A DNA stretch of 64,000 nt from Methylocystis sp. (GTDB lineage Bacteria > Pseudomonadota > Alphaproteobacteria > Rhizobiales > Beijerinckiaceae): assembly GCA_022843405.1 (NCBI GenBank), contig JALHNQ010000001.1:108297-172296 (forward strand). Reading direction: 5' to 3'. The position numbers were made by a program, and so were the translations under genes. The notes under the pieces were generated by a model. It saw only the letters and a list, made by a program, of their open reading frames with translations. It had not been told where the DNA came from and made no database searches. Position 1 is the first letter of the stretch. Each line of letters starts with the position of its first letter. Of the stretch, positions 55,139 to 63,678 are shown in pieces.

Positions 55139-56731
55139 TCAGATCGGAAGTCTCGTCGGCCGCGCGTAATGATACCAGACGGCGATCATCATGCGCGTCA
55201 TGGTCACCGCGGTGACGATGGTCGTCAGAATGCCAAGCGCCAGCGAAACGGCGAAGCCGCGCACCGGTCCCGAGCCAAGAAAATACAGGATCGCCGCCGC
55301 GACGAACATGGTGACGTTCGAGTCGACGATCGTCGCGAAGGCGCGGGTAAAACCTGCGTCGAGCGACGCGAGGATCGAGCGCCCTGCATGATTTTCCTCG
55401 CGGATGCGTTCGTAGATCAGCACGTTCGAATCGACCGCCATGCCGATCGTCAGCACGATGCCGGCGATGCCGGGCAGCGTCAGCGTCGAGCCGAGCAGCA
55501 CAAGGCCGGCGAAAATGAAGGCGATATGCACGAACAGCGCGAGATTAGCGAAGACGCCGAAGACGCCGTAGGTGACGAGCATGTAGACGACGACGAGCCC
55601 CGCGCCGACATAGGCGGCGCGTTTGCCGGCGTCGATCGAGTCCTGGCCGAGGCCGGGGCCGACGGTGCGCTCCTCGACGATATTGAGCTTCGCCGGCAGC
55701 GCGCCGGCGCGCAGCAGGATCGCGAGATTATTCGCCTGTTCGACGGTGAAGCGCCCGGAAATTTGTCCTGAGCCGCCGGTGATCGGGGTCAGGATGCGCG
55801 GCGCGGAAATCACCTTATTGTCGAGCACGATCGCAAAGAGCCGTCCGACGTTTTTCGAGGTGACTTCGCCGAAGGACTGGGCGCCGCGAATATTGAAGCG
55901 GAAATTGACGACCGGTTCGCCGCTTCTTTGCTGGTCGAAACCGGGCTGCGCGTCGGTGAGGTCCTCGCCCTTGACCATCACCTGCTTTTCAACGGCGATC
56001 TTGCCTTCCTGGTCGACTTGGTCGAGCTCCTCGGTTTCCGACGGATTTTGGCCCGGTTCGGCGACGAGGCGGAATTCGAGTTTGGCGGTCTTGCCGAGAA
56101 TTTCCTTAAGCGTTTCAGGGTCCTGGAGGCCCGGCACCTGCACGAGCACGCGATCGTCGCCCTGCCGCTGGATGCTCGGCTCGCGGGTGCCGAGCGCATC
56201 GACGCGCCGGCGAATGACTTCGATCGATTGCTCGACCGCCTTGCGGGACTTGTCCCTGAGTCCCGCGTCGGTGATGGTCACGCGGATGACGCCCTCAGGC
56301 GACGTCTCGATGTCGAGCGGCGAGGGGCCGCCCATCAGCGCGCTGCTGAAGCCGTTGCGCAGCTGGCGCAGTTTCGGGAGAATTTTCTCGCGGTCGGCGG
56401 GGTCGGCGACGCGCACCTGCACGCCGCGCGCGGTCGCGCCGATGCCCCCGGTGACGGCGACCTTTTCCTCGCGCAGGATCCGGCGCACGTCGTCGCGCAG
56501 ATTCTTGATCTGCGTGGCGATGAGGTCCGCCTGATCGACTTCGAGCATTACATGCGAGCCGCCCTGCAAATCGAGGCCGAGCACGATGGTCGGCGGAACG
56601 AGCCAGGAGGGCAGCCGCGATTTCAGCTCTTCATAGTGGGACGCCGACAACATGCTCGGCGCTACGATGAGCACCGCAGCGAGTGTCATCGCGATAATGG
56701 CGAAAAATTTCCAGGTCGAAAATCGCAGCAT
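55139..56731 (-). CDS. secD: Protein translocase subunit SecD
   Basis: The 530-residue protein has one N-terminal helix, a large periplasmic P1 domain (LGLDLQGGSHVMLEV at about 54; RQGDDRVLVQVPGLQDP) and five C-terminal helices with TIGMAVDSNVLIYERIREE. Acting with SecF it pulls translocating proteins through SecYEG. P1 is complete. It is transcribed after yajC with a 36-base gap. Confidence 0.97.
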   Translation of the reverse strand: MLRFSTWKFFAIIAMTLAAVLIVAPSMLSASHYEELKSRLPSWLVPPTIVLGLDLQGGSHVMLEVDQADLIATQIKNLRDDVRRILREEKVAVTGGIGATARGVQVRVADPADREKILPKLRQLRNGFSSALMGGPSPLDIETSPEGVIRVTITDAGLRDKSRKAVEQSIEVIRRRVDALGTREPSIQRQGDDRVLVQVPGLQDPETLKEILGKTAKLEFRLVAEPGQNPSETEELDQVDQEGKIAVEKQVMVKGEDLTDAQPGFDQQRSGEPVVNFRFNIRGAQSFGEVTSKNVGRLFAIVLDNKVISAPRILTPITGGSGQISGRFTVEQANNLAILLRAGALPAKLNIVEERTVGPGLGQDSIDAGKRAAYVGAGLVVVYMLVTYGVFGVFANLALFVHIAFIFAGLVLLGSTLTLPGIAGIVLTIGMAVDSNVLIYERIREENHAGRSILASLDAGFTRAFATIVDSNVTMFVAAAILYFLGSGPVRGFAVSLALGILTTIVTAVTMTRMMIAVWYHYARPTRLPI

Positions 56732-56767
56732 CGTCCTGCCATCGGCTAGGGGATCGAAAGGACGGCG

Positions 56768-57358
56768 TCAGCTCTGCGAGCCGGACCTGGCGTCGCCGGC
56801 CCTGTTTTCGCCGGCCTTTGCGTCGTTCGTCTTGGCCGACCTCCCGCCGCCTCTGGCAGGACCGACGGTCTTGGCCGGCGGCGGCTCGTCCTTCACCGGT
56901 TCGCCCTTGGCGCGCACTTCTGCGATGGCGGTGCGCAGCATGCGCACCCGCACATTGGGTGAAAGCTCTACCTCGACCTCAGTATCGTCGATCGCTTTGG
57001 TCACCTTGGCGACGAACCCGCTCGTGGTGACAAGCGTGTCGCCGCGACGCACGTTGCGCAACTGCGCCAGCGCGTCCTTCTCGCGGCGAGAGCGCGGTCG
57101 GATGACCAGTATATACACGATGCCCATCACCACGAAGATGGGAATGAGCTGGCCGAGCATCTCCGGCATGGTCGGCGGCTGCGCCGCTTCCGGCTTGGAT
57201 TCGGCCAGTTGCCCGGTTTGCGTCGAGGCGGGCGGATGCGGCGGGCCCGGCGGCGTCGGCGCAGCGGGGGCGGTCGGTTCGGCCGGCGGCGAGGCAGGCG
57301 TTTCGGCGGCGGGCGGTGACGGCTGGGCTTGCGCCAAGGCGTCCGGGATCAGCTTCAT
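56768..57358 (-). CDS. yajC: Preprotein translocase subunit YajC
   Basis: The 196-residue protein has the YajC core, IFVVMGIVYILVIRPRSRREKDALAQ (one helix) with RRGDTLVTTSGFVAKVTKA, and a C-terminal charged tail. It is nearly twice the usual 110 residues because of a Pro/Ala-rich N-terminal extension of about 70 residues before the helix and a Lys/Gly-rich tail. It associates with SecDF. It opens the secDF operon. Confidence 0.94.
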   Translation of the reverse strand: MKLIPDALAQAQPSPPAAETPASPPAEPTAPAAPTPPGPPHPPASTQTGQLAESKPEAAQPPTMPEMLGQLIPIFVVMGIVYILVIRPRSRREKDALAQLRNVRRGDTLVTTSGFVAKVTKAIDDTEVEVELSPNVRVRMLRTAIAEVRAKGEPVKDEPPPAKTVGPARGGGRSAKTNDAKAGENRAGDARSGSQS

Positions 57359-57591
57359 CGCGAAATCTCTTTAAAGGCTCGAAGCCCGGCGCGGAATTTC
57401 ATTTCCAAAGCGCCGGAACGGGCGCGGACTATAGCCGCTCACTTCACGAAAGCAATGGCGTCCCGCTGACTTCGGGCAATGCGCGCGCATGGCGCGAACA
57501 GTCCGATGTGCGACGGCGCACCGCCCTTCGCCGCCCAAGAGCGTAGTCAATCTGCGGCGCCTCACGGCGTCTGTGTTTTAGGAGATAAGTC

Positions 57592-57813
57592 ATGTTGAAG
57601 AAAGTTGCATGCGCCGCGCTGCTGGCGGGAGCGCTCTTCGCCTCATCCCCTGCCGCCGCCGGCCACTGGCACGGCCATGGCTGGCATGGCGGCTGGCATG
57701 GCGGCCACGGCTGGCACGGCGGCTGGCATCAGCCTTGGGGCTGGCACGGCGGCTGGCATGGCCGCGGCCATTGCTGGCGCTGGTGGTACGGCCAATGGCA
57801 TTGGGTCTGCTGA
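57592..57813 (+). CDS. Small secreted His/Trp/Gly-rich peptide
   Basis: The 73-residue product has a signal peptide (MLKKVACAALLAGALFASSPAAA) and a mature part of about 50 residues built of His, Gly and Trp: repeats of the type W-H-G-G-W-H-G-G, about a dozen His, and two Cys near the end. TTAGGAG is the ribosome site. Such composition suggests metal binding (Cu, Ni or Zn) in the periplasm or outside. I know no family name; low-complexity His-rich peptides occur in many bacteria. No partner gene is adjacent. Confidence 0.75.
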   Translation: MLKKVACAALLAGALFASSPAAAGHWHGHGWHGGWHGGHGWHGGWHQPWGWHGGWHGRGHCWRWWYGQWHWVC

Positions 57814-57842
57814 TCGCCCAAGCGACCCCTTATTCATTTTTG

Positions 57843-57873
57843 GGTCTCTCTGGCGCTCATCGCCGGAGAGACC
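57843..57873. terminator. Hairpin between convergent His-rich gene and argE
   Basis: GGTCTCTC (57843-57850) pairs with GAGAGACC (57866-57873); inside, a T-G wobble and GGCG/CGCC extend the stem to 13 pairs with loop CTCAT. On the minus strand it is followed by CAAAAA. Confidence 0.75.
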
Positions 57874-57922
57874 GCTTCCCTGCAGCGACAGGCTATTCAG
57901 CCAAGACGATGTTGTATCGAAT

Positions 57923-59080
57923 TCATGATTGGAGCTGTTGCGAGAGCCCACGCAGAAACTCCATACAGGCTGCGAGTTCGGCGATGTCGATATATTCGTT
58001 GGGCTGGTGCGCCTGGTCGATGCGGCCGGGACCGCAGACGACCGCCGCCATCCCGGCCCGCTGAAACTGGCCTGCTTCCGTGGCGTAGGGCACGGCGATC
58101 GTCGCATTGCGTTTGGCGAGCCGCAGCGCCAGGGTTTCGGCCTCGGAGCCCGGCTGAGGCGAAAGGCCCGGAACCTCGTTTTCCATCGTCGTCTCAATCC
58201 CTGCGTCGGGAAAGCCGACAAAGATCGAGCGCCTCAGCTCGTCGCAATAGGCCTCCAGCCGATCCCGGACGATCGTCGCCGGCGCGCCGGGCAGTCCTCG
58301 GACCTCCCACAGAAATTCGCAATCCTTGGCGACGATGTTGCGCGCCGTTCCGCCATGAATGACGCCGACGTGAATGGTCGAGAACGGCGGATCGAAGCGC
58401 CCGCTCGGGTCGCCTTCAGCGCGCAACGCCTCGCCGATACGGTCGAGTTCGCACACGAGTTTACAGGCAACATGGACGGCGCTGACGCCGCGATTGAGAT
58501 TGGCTGAATGGATTTCGAAACCGCGCACCCGGGTCACGAACGTGGTCACGCTCTTATGCGCGTCGGCGACCTCCATCGACGTCGGCTCGCCGACGATCAC
58601 CGCTGAGGGGCGGGGCAGGTTGGCGCCGAAGCGGGCGATGACGTCGAGCGGACCGAGACAGGTGGTCTCCTCGTCATAACTCAAAAGAATGTGGATCGGG
58701 CGGGACAGCCGCGCCGCCTTGAACGCCGGAATCATCGCGAGACAGGCGGCGTCGAAGCCCTTCATGTCCACGGCGCCGCGTCCATAAAGGCGAGTGGCGT
58801 CCCGGCGCAGCGTGAAAGGATCGGCGCTCCAGGCCTGTCCCACGACCGGCACGACGTCGGTGTGGCCAGAAAGCAGCACGCCGCCATCGACCTCGGGGCC
58901 GATCGTGACGAACAGGGCGGCCTTGTCGCCGGCCGCGTTCGGCGCGCGCACAAAGCGCACGTCCTGGTCGCGCAAATAGGATTCGACGAAATCGATCAGC
59001 GCCAGATTGGATTTGGAGCTGACCGTGTCGAATGCGACCAATTTGGAGAGCAGGTCGATCGCGTCCTCAAGGCGGTCCAT
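57923..59080 (-). CDS. argE: Acetylornithine deacetylase
   Basis: This M20-family metallohydrolase of 385 residues removes the acetyl group of N-acetylornithine in arginine synthesis. Metal and catalytic residues are visible: LSGHTDVVPV, GRGAVDMKGFDA, LLSYDEETTCLG and the C-terminal region ending PNEYIDIAELAACMEFL. The dimerisation domain is in the middle (HSANLNRGVSAVHVAC). A close DapE or carboxypeptidase relative cannot be fully excluded. It follows apaG by 9 bases on the same strand. Confidence 0.88.
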   Translation of the reverse strand: MDRLEDAIDLLSKLVAFDTVSSKSNLALIDFVESYLRDQDVRFVRAPNAAGDKAALFVTIGPEVDGGVLLSGHTDVVPVVGQAWSADPFTLRRDATRLYGRGAVDMKGFDAACLAMIPAFKAARLSRPIHILLSYDEETTCLGPLDVIARFGANLPRPSAVIVGEPTSMEVADAHKSVTTFVTRVRGFEIHSANLNRGVSAVHVACKLVCELDRIGEALRAEGDPSGRFDPPFSTIHVGVIHGGTARNIVAKDCEFLWEVRGLPGAPATIVRDRLEAYCDELRRSIFVGFPDAGIETTMENEVPGLSPQPGSEAETLALRLAKRNATIAVPYATEAGQFQRAGMAAVVCGPGRIDQAHQPNEYIDIAELAACMEFLRGLSQQLQS

Positions 59081-59089
59081 CTCGCCCGC

Positions 59090-59482
59090 CTAGTTCAGGG
59101 TCGGGCGCGACAAAGGACTGTCGAGCGAGAAGGCGGGGACTTCGACGTCGAAGGTTTCGCCGGTGTCGGTGACCATGCGATAGCTGCCCTGCATCATGCC
59201 GGAAGGCGTGCTGAGCGGGCAGCCGGAGGCGTAGCGAAATGTCTCGCCGGGCTCGAGCACCGGCTGTTCGCCGACGACGCCCGGTCCGCGCACCTCCTCG
59301 CGGCGGCCATTCGCGTCGATGATGATCCAGTGACGCGACAGGAGCTGCACCCGAACGCGCCCGAGATTGGCGATTTCGATCGTATATGACCAGACGTAGC
59401 GATCCTGGTCGGGGTCCGAGCGATCCGCCAGAAAGTCGGGAAGCGCCGTTATCTGTATGTCTCTGGTGATGGCGATGTACAT
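59090..59482 (-). CDS. apaG: ApaG/DUF525 protein
   Basis: The 130-residue fibronectin-III-like protein shows the ApaG pattern: [75 protein letters not shown]. ApaG was named from the Ap4A hydrolase locus; its biochemical role is still unsettled, with links to magnesium/cobalt and F-box-like folds. The start ATG at 59482 gives the usual length. It lies upstream of argE. Confidence 0.93.
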   Translation of the reverse strand: MYIAITRDIQITALPDFLADRSDPDQDRYVWSYTIEIANLGRVRVQLLSRHWIIIDANGRREEVRGPGVVGEQPVLEPGETFRYASGCPLSTPSGMMQGSYRMVTDTGETFDVEVPAFSLDSPLSRPTLN

Positions 59483-59679
59483 GGGCGCAAGATTAGAGCG
59501 CGCGCCGGAAAAGGGGAATGCCTTTGATTAGGCACTGCGGTCGGCGTCCGCCGCACTAGCGCCCAATCCGCCGTTTGTTACGCAAATGTTACACTTGGAG
59601 CTTTTTTGGCGCGGCGCGCCCTGGGCGCCTATCCAAAACGCAAATAATCGGGAAAGTGAGACCATCTTATTTTACTGGA

Positions 59680-60054
59680 ATGAAAATGCCGCTCACGACG
59701 CTTCGTACGCTCCTGCTCGTGCTGGCGATGGTCGCGCAGACCTTCGCCGGCGGGGCAGGACTGGCGCGCGCCGCTTCGATCGCTCCTGAAGAGACGCTTT
59801 CAGCCCAGTGTCATCATCACATGCGCGCAGGGGAGCAGCCTGCGCCCGACGACCGGCCTGGCCATCGGCACAACTGCCAGTCGTGTCTCCTGTGCGGCGA
59901 ACCGCCGCCGGCCTGGGTGTCGCTGACCTCGGACGATGTTGTCGCGCTCGGCGAATTTGCGCGGTTCGACGCGCCCATAAATGCGGGGCGGCCGCTCTCC
60001 GAGCGACAGTCGCGCGCGCATAGCGCGCGGGGGCCGCCCCTCGCCCGCGCCTGA
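59680..60054 (+). CDS. DUF2946-type Cys-rich exported protein (1)
   Basis: This 124-residue exported protein starts at 59680 (MKMPLTTLRT; ATG 59686 is equally possible), with a signal peptide ending near ARAAS. The mature part has a His-rich stretch (CHHHM and PGHRHNC) and a CxxCxxC motif in NCQSCLLCGE. I assign it to the DUF2946 group, found near copper genes and TonB-dependent receptors. It precedes the TonB receptor by 153 bases on the same strand, with paired GTTAC sites (59577, 59588) upstream. Confidence 0.65.
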   Translation: MKMPLTTLRTLLLVLAMVAQTFAGGAGLARAASIAPEETLSAQCHHHMRAGEQPAPDDRPGHRHNCQSCLLCGEPPPAWVSLTSDDVVALGEFARFDAPINAGRPLSERQSRAHSARGPPLARA

Positions 60055-60207
60055 GGCCATCGGACCCGCGCGCGAATCGCCCCGGTCTGCCCCAGTCCGC
60101 TGCGCATAGCAGCTTCCACATCTTCTCTTCGCGTGCTCGTTGCGCTTGCCGCCGCAGCTTGCCTCAACTCATGCGTCGATAGGCGTCGGCGCACAAGGAA
60201 ACTCGTC

Positions 60208-62805
60208 ATGATTCGTCATTCTCGCCTCCTCGGAGGAGTCTCTTTCGCGGCGCTCAGCCTGTTCGCCGCCTCGGCCGCCGATGCGCAGCAGTCGCTTCCC
60301 ACCATCAACGTCGGCGGCGCGCGCGCCGCCGTCCGGCACGGTCCTGTGGGTCAAGGCGCCGGCGGACCGGGACGCGTCACCACCGCGACGCCGACGCCGG
60401 GGCCTGGGTCTGGGTCGGCGGTGGCGGATCGTTACGCGGAGCCGAAGCCCGCGCCGTTCAGCCGCACATTGCCCGCAAATATTCCTGCGGTGGTCGAGAG
60501 CAGGACGCGCAAGGAAATCCAAAAAACCACGAACATTATGACCTCGTCCGACGCGTTCAGATACATGCCGTCGATTCTCATACGCGAACGTTACATCGGC
60601 GATCGCAACGCTATCGTCTCGACGCGCACGACGGGCACCATTCAGAGCGCGCTGACGCTTGTCTATGCAGACAACGTGCTGCTCTCGAATCTACTCGGCA
60701 ACAGCTTCAACTTCGCGCCGCGCTGGGGCATGGTTTCGCCCGCCGAGATTTCGCGCATCGATGTGATGTACGGGCCGTTTTCAGCGCTCTATCCGGGAAA
60801 TTCGATCGGCGCCGTATTGACCATGACGACACGCATGCCGGACGAATTCGAGGTCCACGCCATGGGGACCGTGGCGGTGCAGCCGTTCAGTCTCTATAGC
60901 ACCAATACACTCAATCTCGGCGGCGTGGCCAATGTGCTGATTGGCGATCGGATCAACGATTTCCGCTACTGGGTCGGTTACGAGCACCTCGACAATCAGG
61001 GTCAGGCGCAAACCTTCCCAGGCAATTTCCTGACGCCGGGCACAGGCGCCGCGTTCTTTGGCGGACACCAGGACTTCGACCAGCAGGGACGCCCACGCAT
61101 CATCACCAACTCCGCCGGCGCCGATTACATGCAAACGGATTTGGCGAAAGTTAAAGTCTCCTATGACATAGCGCCGCTTGTGCGCGCAAAATACCAAGTC
61201 GGTTTCTGGACGCTGAACAACACTACCAGCGTCGAAAGCTATATTCGCGACAGGAACGGCATGCCGATCTACAACACGCAGACCGGGCGAGTGCAGCTTG
61301 GTCCGTTTTCCGTCACGCCGGGTGGAGTCAACCCCGGCCACGGCGCCGCAAACCATTTGATGCAGGCGTTCGAGCTCAGACAAGACACGGGCGGGGTCTT
61401 CGATTACGATTTGTCGGCGACGTCGTTCAATTTCCTCCGCGATTTCACCAATAATGCACAATCCTACGGACCGCGCGTCAATAATGCGGGAACCGCCTAT
61501 AATATCGATCCGCGCGGGTTGAACACCAACAATGGCGGAACCTTCTGGCGCACGGCCGACGCGCGCTTCATCTGGCGCCTGCCTCAGGATTTGCTCGGCA
61601 AGCATGAAGTGTCATTCGGCGCTCATGGCGACCTTTATTCGCTGGCCACGAAGCAGACCAGCACCGTGTCCTACCCCAACAATTTCTATATGGGAATCCA
61701 GGCGCTGAACTTCGGCAAGACCGAAACGAAGGGCGTCTATGTTCAGGAAGTCTGGAGGCCTCTGCCGGACTGGAAATTCACCGCCGGCGCACGCGGCGAG
61801 TGGTGGCGCGCCTATGGCGGCATGAACGGCACCGGCGGCTTTGGCAATGCGTCGAATCCGACCGGCCAGCCAATCGTCGGCATTCCGCTTAGAGCCGCGA
61901 ACATCACCTATTTCCCCGAATCCGATAAGGGCGCCTTTTCGCCAAAGGCGGCGTTGGAGCACTATTTCACGCCGGAGCTCTCTGTGCGCGGGTCGATCGC
62001 CCGCGCCTATCGCTTTCCGACCGTCACCGAACTTTTCCAATCTCTGGCGAGCCCAAGTTCGGTGCTCATCAACAACCCCGATCTGCAGCCGGAAATCTGC
62101 ACCTGTTACGATGTGACCACCGAATACCGAACGGTTGACGCTTTCGGCGGGGCGATCGGTCTCTTTAACCCGCGCGTCAGCTTCTTTCTCGACGACCGCT
62201 GGAACGCCATCGCCAGCCAGACCGCGCTCTCGCCTTTCGGCACGCAGGTCACGCAAAACGCCAATTTGGATAAAGTGCGGTTTCGCGGCGTCGAGCTTGC
62301 GGCGCATATGAAGGACATTTTCTTTCCGGGGCTGGATTTCGAGGGAGGCTTCACGCTTACCGACGCAAAAATTCAGACCAATCTATCGAGCCGCAATCTC
62401 GACAGCATCCTTTTTGCAGGCAATCAATTCCCGCGCGTTCCGAAATATCGATTCCGCGGCGTCGCGAGCTACAGCCCCAATCCCGACATGTCCTTCGCGC
62501 TGGGCGCGCGTTATTCGTCCCCGGCCTATGTCACTTTCGCGAACACGGACTTCAACCACAACAACTATGGCAATGTGGACAGCGAAATCCTGGTTTTCGA
62601 CATGAAGGCGAGATATCGGCTCGAACCGAATTGGTGGCTGTCCGTCGGCGTTAACAACATCGGCCGCTGGAAGGCCTATGTGAATCCGAACCCCTATCCG
62701 CAGCGCACCTTCTTCATCGCGCTCAACTATGACCTTGGCGGCTCGGATGGAGCCGGCATAACGATCGATCGGGGCGGTTCCGGAGGGACTTCTGCGGTCA
62801 GATGA
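60208..62805 (+). CDS. TonB-dependent outer-membrane receptor (metal-uptake type, OprC/NosA-like)
   Basis: The 865-residue receptor starts at 60208 behind AAGGAA; the track-like extension to 60133 has no support. A signal peptide ends ASAADAQQ, followed by a Gly/Pro-rich linker, the plug (around EIQKTTNIMTSSDAFRYMPS, IMYGPFSALYPGNSIGAV) and a 22-strand barrel to a final aromatic-poor segment. TINVGG near the mature start may be the TonB box. Flanking DUF2946 proteins favour copper as the substrate, as for OprC; a siderophore is the alternative. Cys pair ICTCYD lies near residue 632. Confidence 0.85.
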   Translation: MIRHSRLLGGVSFAALSLFAASAADAQQSLPTINVGGARAAVRHGPVGQGAGGPGRVTTATPTPGPGSGSAVADRYAEPKPAPFSRTLPANIPAVVESRTRKEIQKTTNIMTSSDAFRYMPSILIRERYIGDRNAIVSTRTTGTIQSALTLVYADNVLLSNLLGNSFNFAPRWGMVSPAEISRIDVMYGPFSALYPGNSIGAVLTMTTRMPDEFEVHAMGTVAVQPFSLYSTNTLNLGGVANVLIGDRINDFRYWVGYEHLDNQGQAQTFPGNFLTPGTGAAFFGGHQDFDQQGRPRIITNSAGADYMQTDLAKVKVSYDIAPLVRAKYQVGFWTLNNTTSVESYIRDRNGMPIYNTQTGRVQLGPFSVTPGGVNPGHGAANHLMQAFELRQDTGGVFDYDLSATSFNFLRDFTNNAQSYGPRVNNAGTAYNIDPRGLNTNNGGTFWRTADARFIWRLPQDLLGKHEVSFGAHGDLYSLATKQTSTVSYPNNFYMGIQALNFGKTETKGVYVQEVWRPLPDWKFTAGARGEWWRAYGGMNGTGGFGNASNPTGQPIVGIPLRAANITYFPESDKGAFSPKAALEHYFTPELSVRGSIARAYRFPTVTELFQSLASPSSVLINNPDLQPEICTCYDVTTEYRTVDAFGGAIGLFNPRVSFFLDDRWNAIASQTALSPFGTQVTQNANLDKVRFRGVELAAHMKDIFFPGLDFEGGFTLTDAKIQTNLSSRNLDSILFAGNQFPRVPKYRFRGVASYSPNPDMSFALGARYSSPAYVTFANTDFNHNNYGNVDSEILVFDMKARYRLEPNWWLSVGVNNIGRWKAYVNPNPYPQRTFFIALNYDLGGSDGAGITIDRGGSGGTSAVR

Positions 62806-62964
62806 ACCTTCAGGGCGATCCGACAGTGCGATCGTCCTGCTGAGACGCTTTGCCGCAGCGAGTCGGCCGCTCCAAGATTAACTTGTCGCGGCCCTCGCTT
62901 TTTGCTTACATCACGGCGCGCATGTGAAATCCGCATGCGCGCCGACTCCAGGGTTCAAGATTTA

Positions 62965-63330
62965 ATGCGTCGCAACTGGCTGACAGTTCTGCTGTTCGCG
63001 CTCGCGCTGACCGTTCAGGCCTTCGCGCCTGCGGCGGCGCATGTCGCGACGCGAATGGGCGCCGGCGACGCCGTCAGGGAATTTTGTTTCACCGAGGTCG
63101 GCTCAGGCGACCAAACGCAGGCTCCCGGCCAAGCAAAGGGCCACCGGGACGTCTGTCTGTTTTGTCAAAACCATTGCGATGGCGTTGCGCCGCTTGCCGC
63201 GCGCGTCACTCTTCTTGGCAAGGCGCCCGTCCAATGGACAGCGCTTGATTGGACGGTGGCGGACCGCGCCCTGCCGACCCCCCCGCTAGATTATTCAAGA
63301 CAGGCCCGAGCGCCTCCCGCCAACTCCTGA
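62965..63330 (+). CDS. DUF2946-type Cys-rich exported protein (2)
   Basis: The 121-residue exported protein starts MRRNWLTVLLFALALTVQAF (signal peptide to about AAAH). The mature part contains VCLFCQNHCDGVAPLAAR, a C-x2-C-x3-C motif with a His next to the last Cys. The same motif and order recur in the next partial gene. It follows the TonB receptor by 160 bases. DUF2946 proteins are short periplasmic or membrane-linked factors of unproven function; metal capture is plausible. Confidence 0.65.
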   Translation: MRRNWLTVLLFALALTVQAFAPAAAHVATRMGAGDAVREFCFTEVGSGDQTQAPGQAKGHRDVCLFCQNHCDGVAPLAARVTLLGKAPVQWTALDWTVADRALPTPPLDYSRQARAPPANS

Positions 63331-63443
63331 ACCTTCGCAGGCTGTCGCGCCTATTGCGCGTTTCGTCCGGATTCCGGGCGCACGCGGCATGGGGCGCAGC
63401 TAAAGGACAACGCCGCGTCAAGCGGCGGATCGGGAGTGAGCCC

Positions 63444-63674
63444 ATGTTTCGCAAACGTAAGCCGAGCGGCAAGGAAAGCGTCGTCGCCGGCGCGACGCTC
63501 GAATCTCTGATCGAGCGTGAGCGCGCGCAGCCGGGAGATGCGCCCGGCATGGCGGCGCTCGCCGCCATGGTGCCGGCGACGCGTCTGTGGCGCGGCGATG
63601 ACCAGCGCGTCATCCGTCTCATCGACCTCGAGCGCCGCGCGCGATTCTCGCGGCCTTTGACCGACGCGACCTGA
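63444..63674 (+). CDS. Small hypothetical protein (76 residues)
   Basis: The product starts MFRKRKPSGKESVVAGATLE behind a GGGAG ribosome site. It is charged, soluble and without a signal peptide or cysteine. Helical segments (ESLIERERAQ, RVIRLIDLERRARF) dominate. It lies between two DUF2946 genes on the same strand, 5 bases before the second ATG, so it may be co-transcribed with them. No family is recognised. The open frame extends upstream without support. Confidence 0.45.
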   Translation: MFRKRKPSGKESVVAGATLESLIERERAQPGDAPGMAALAAMVPATRLWRGDDQRVIRLIDLERRARFSRPLTDAT

Positions 63675-63678
63675 ACCG

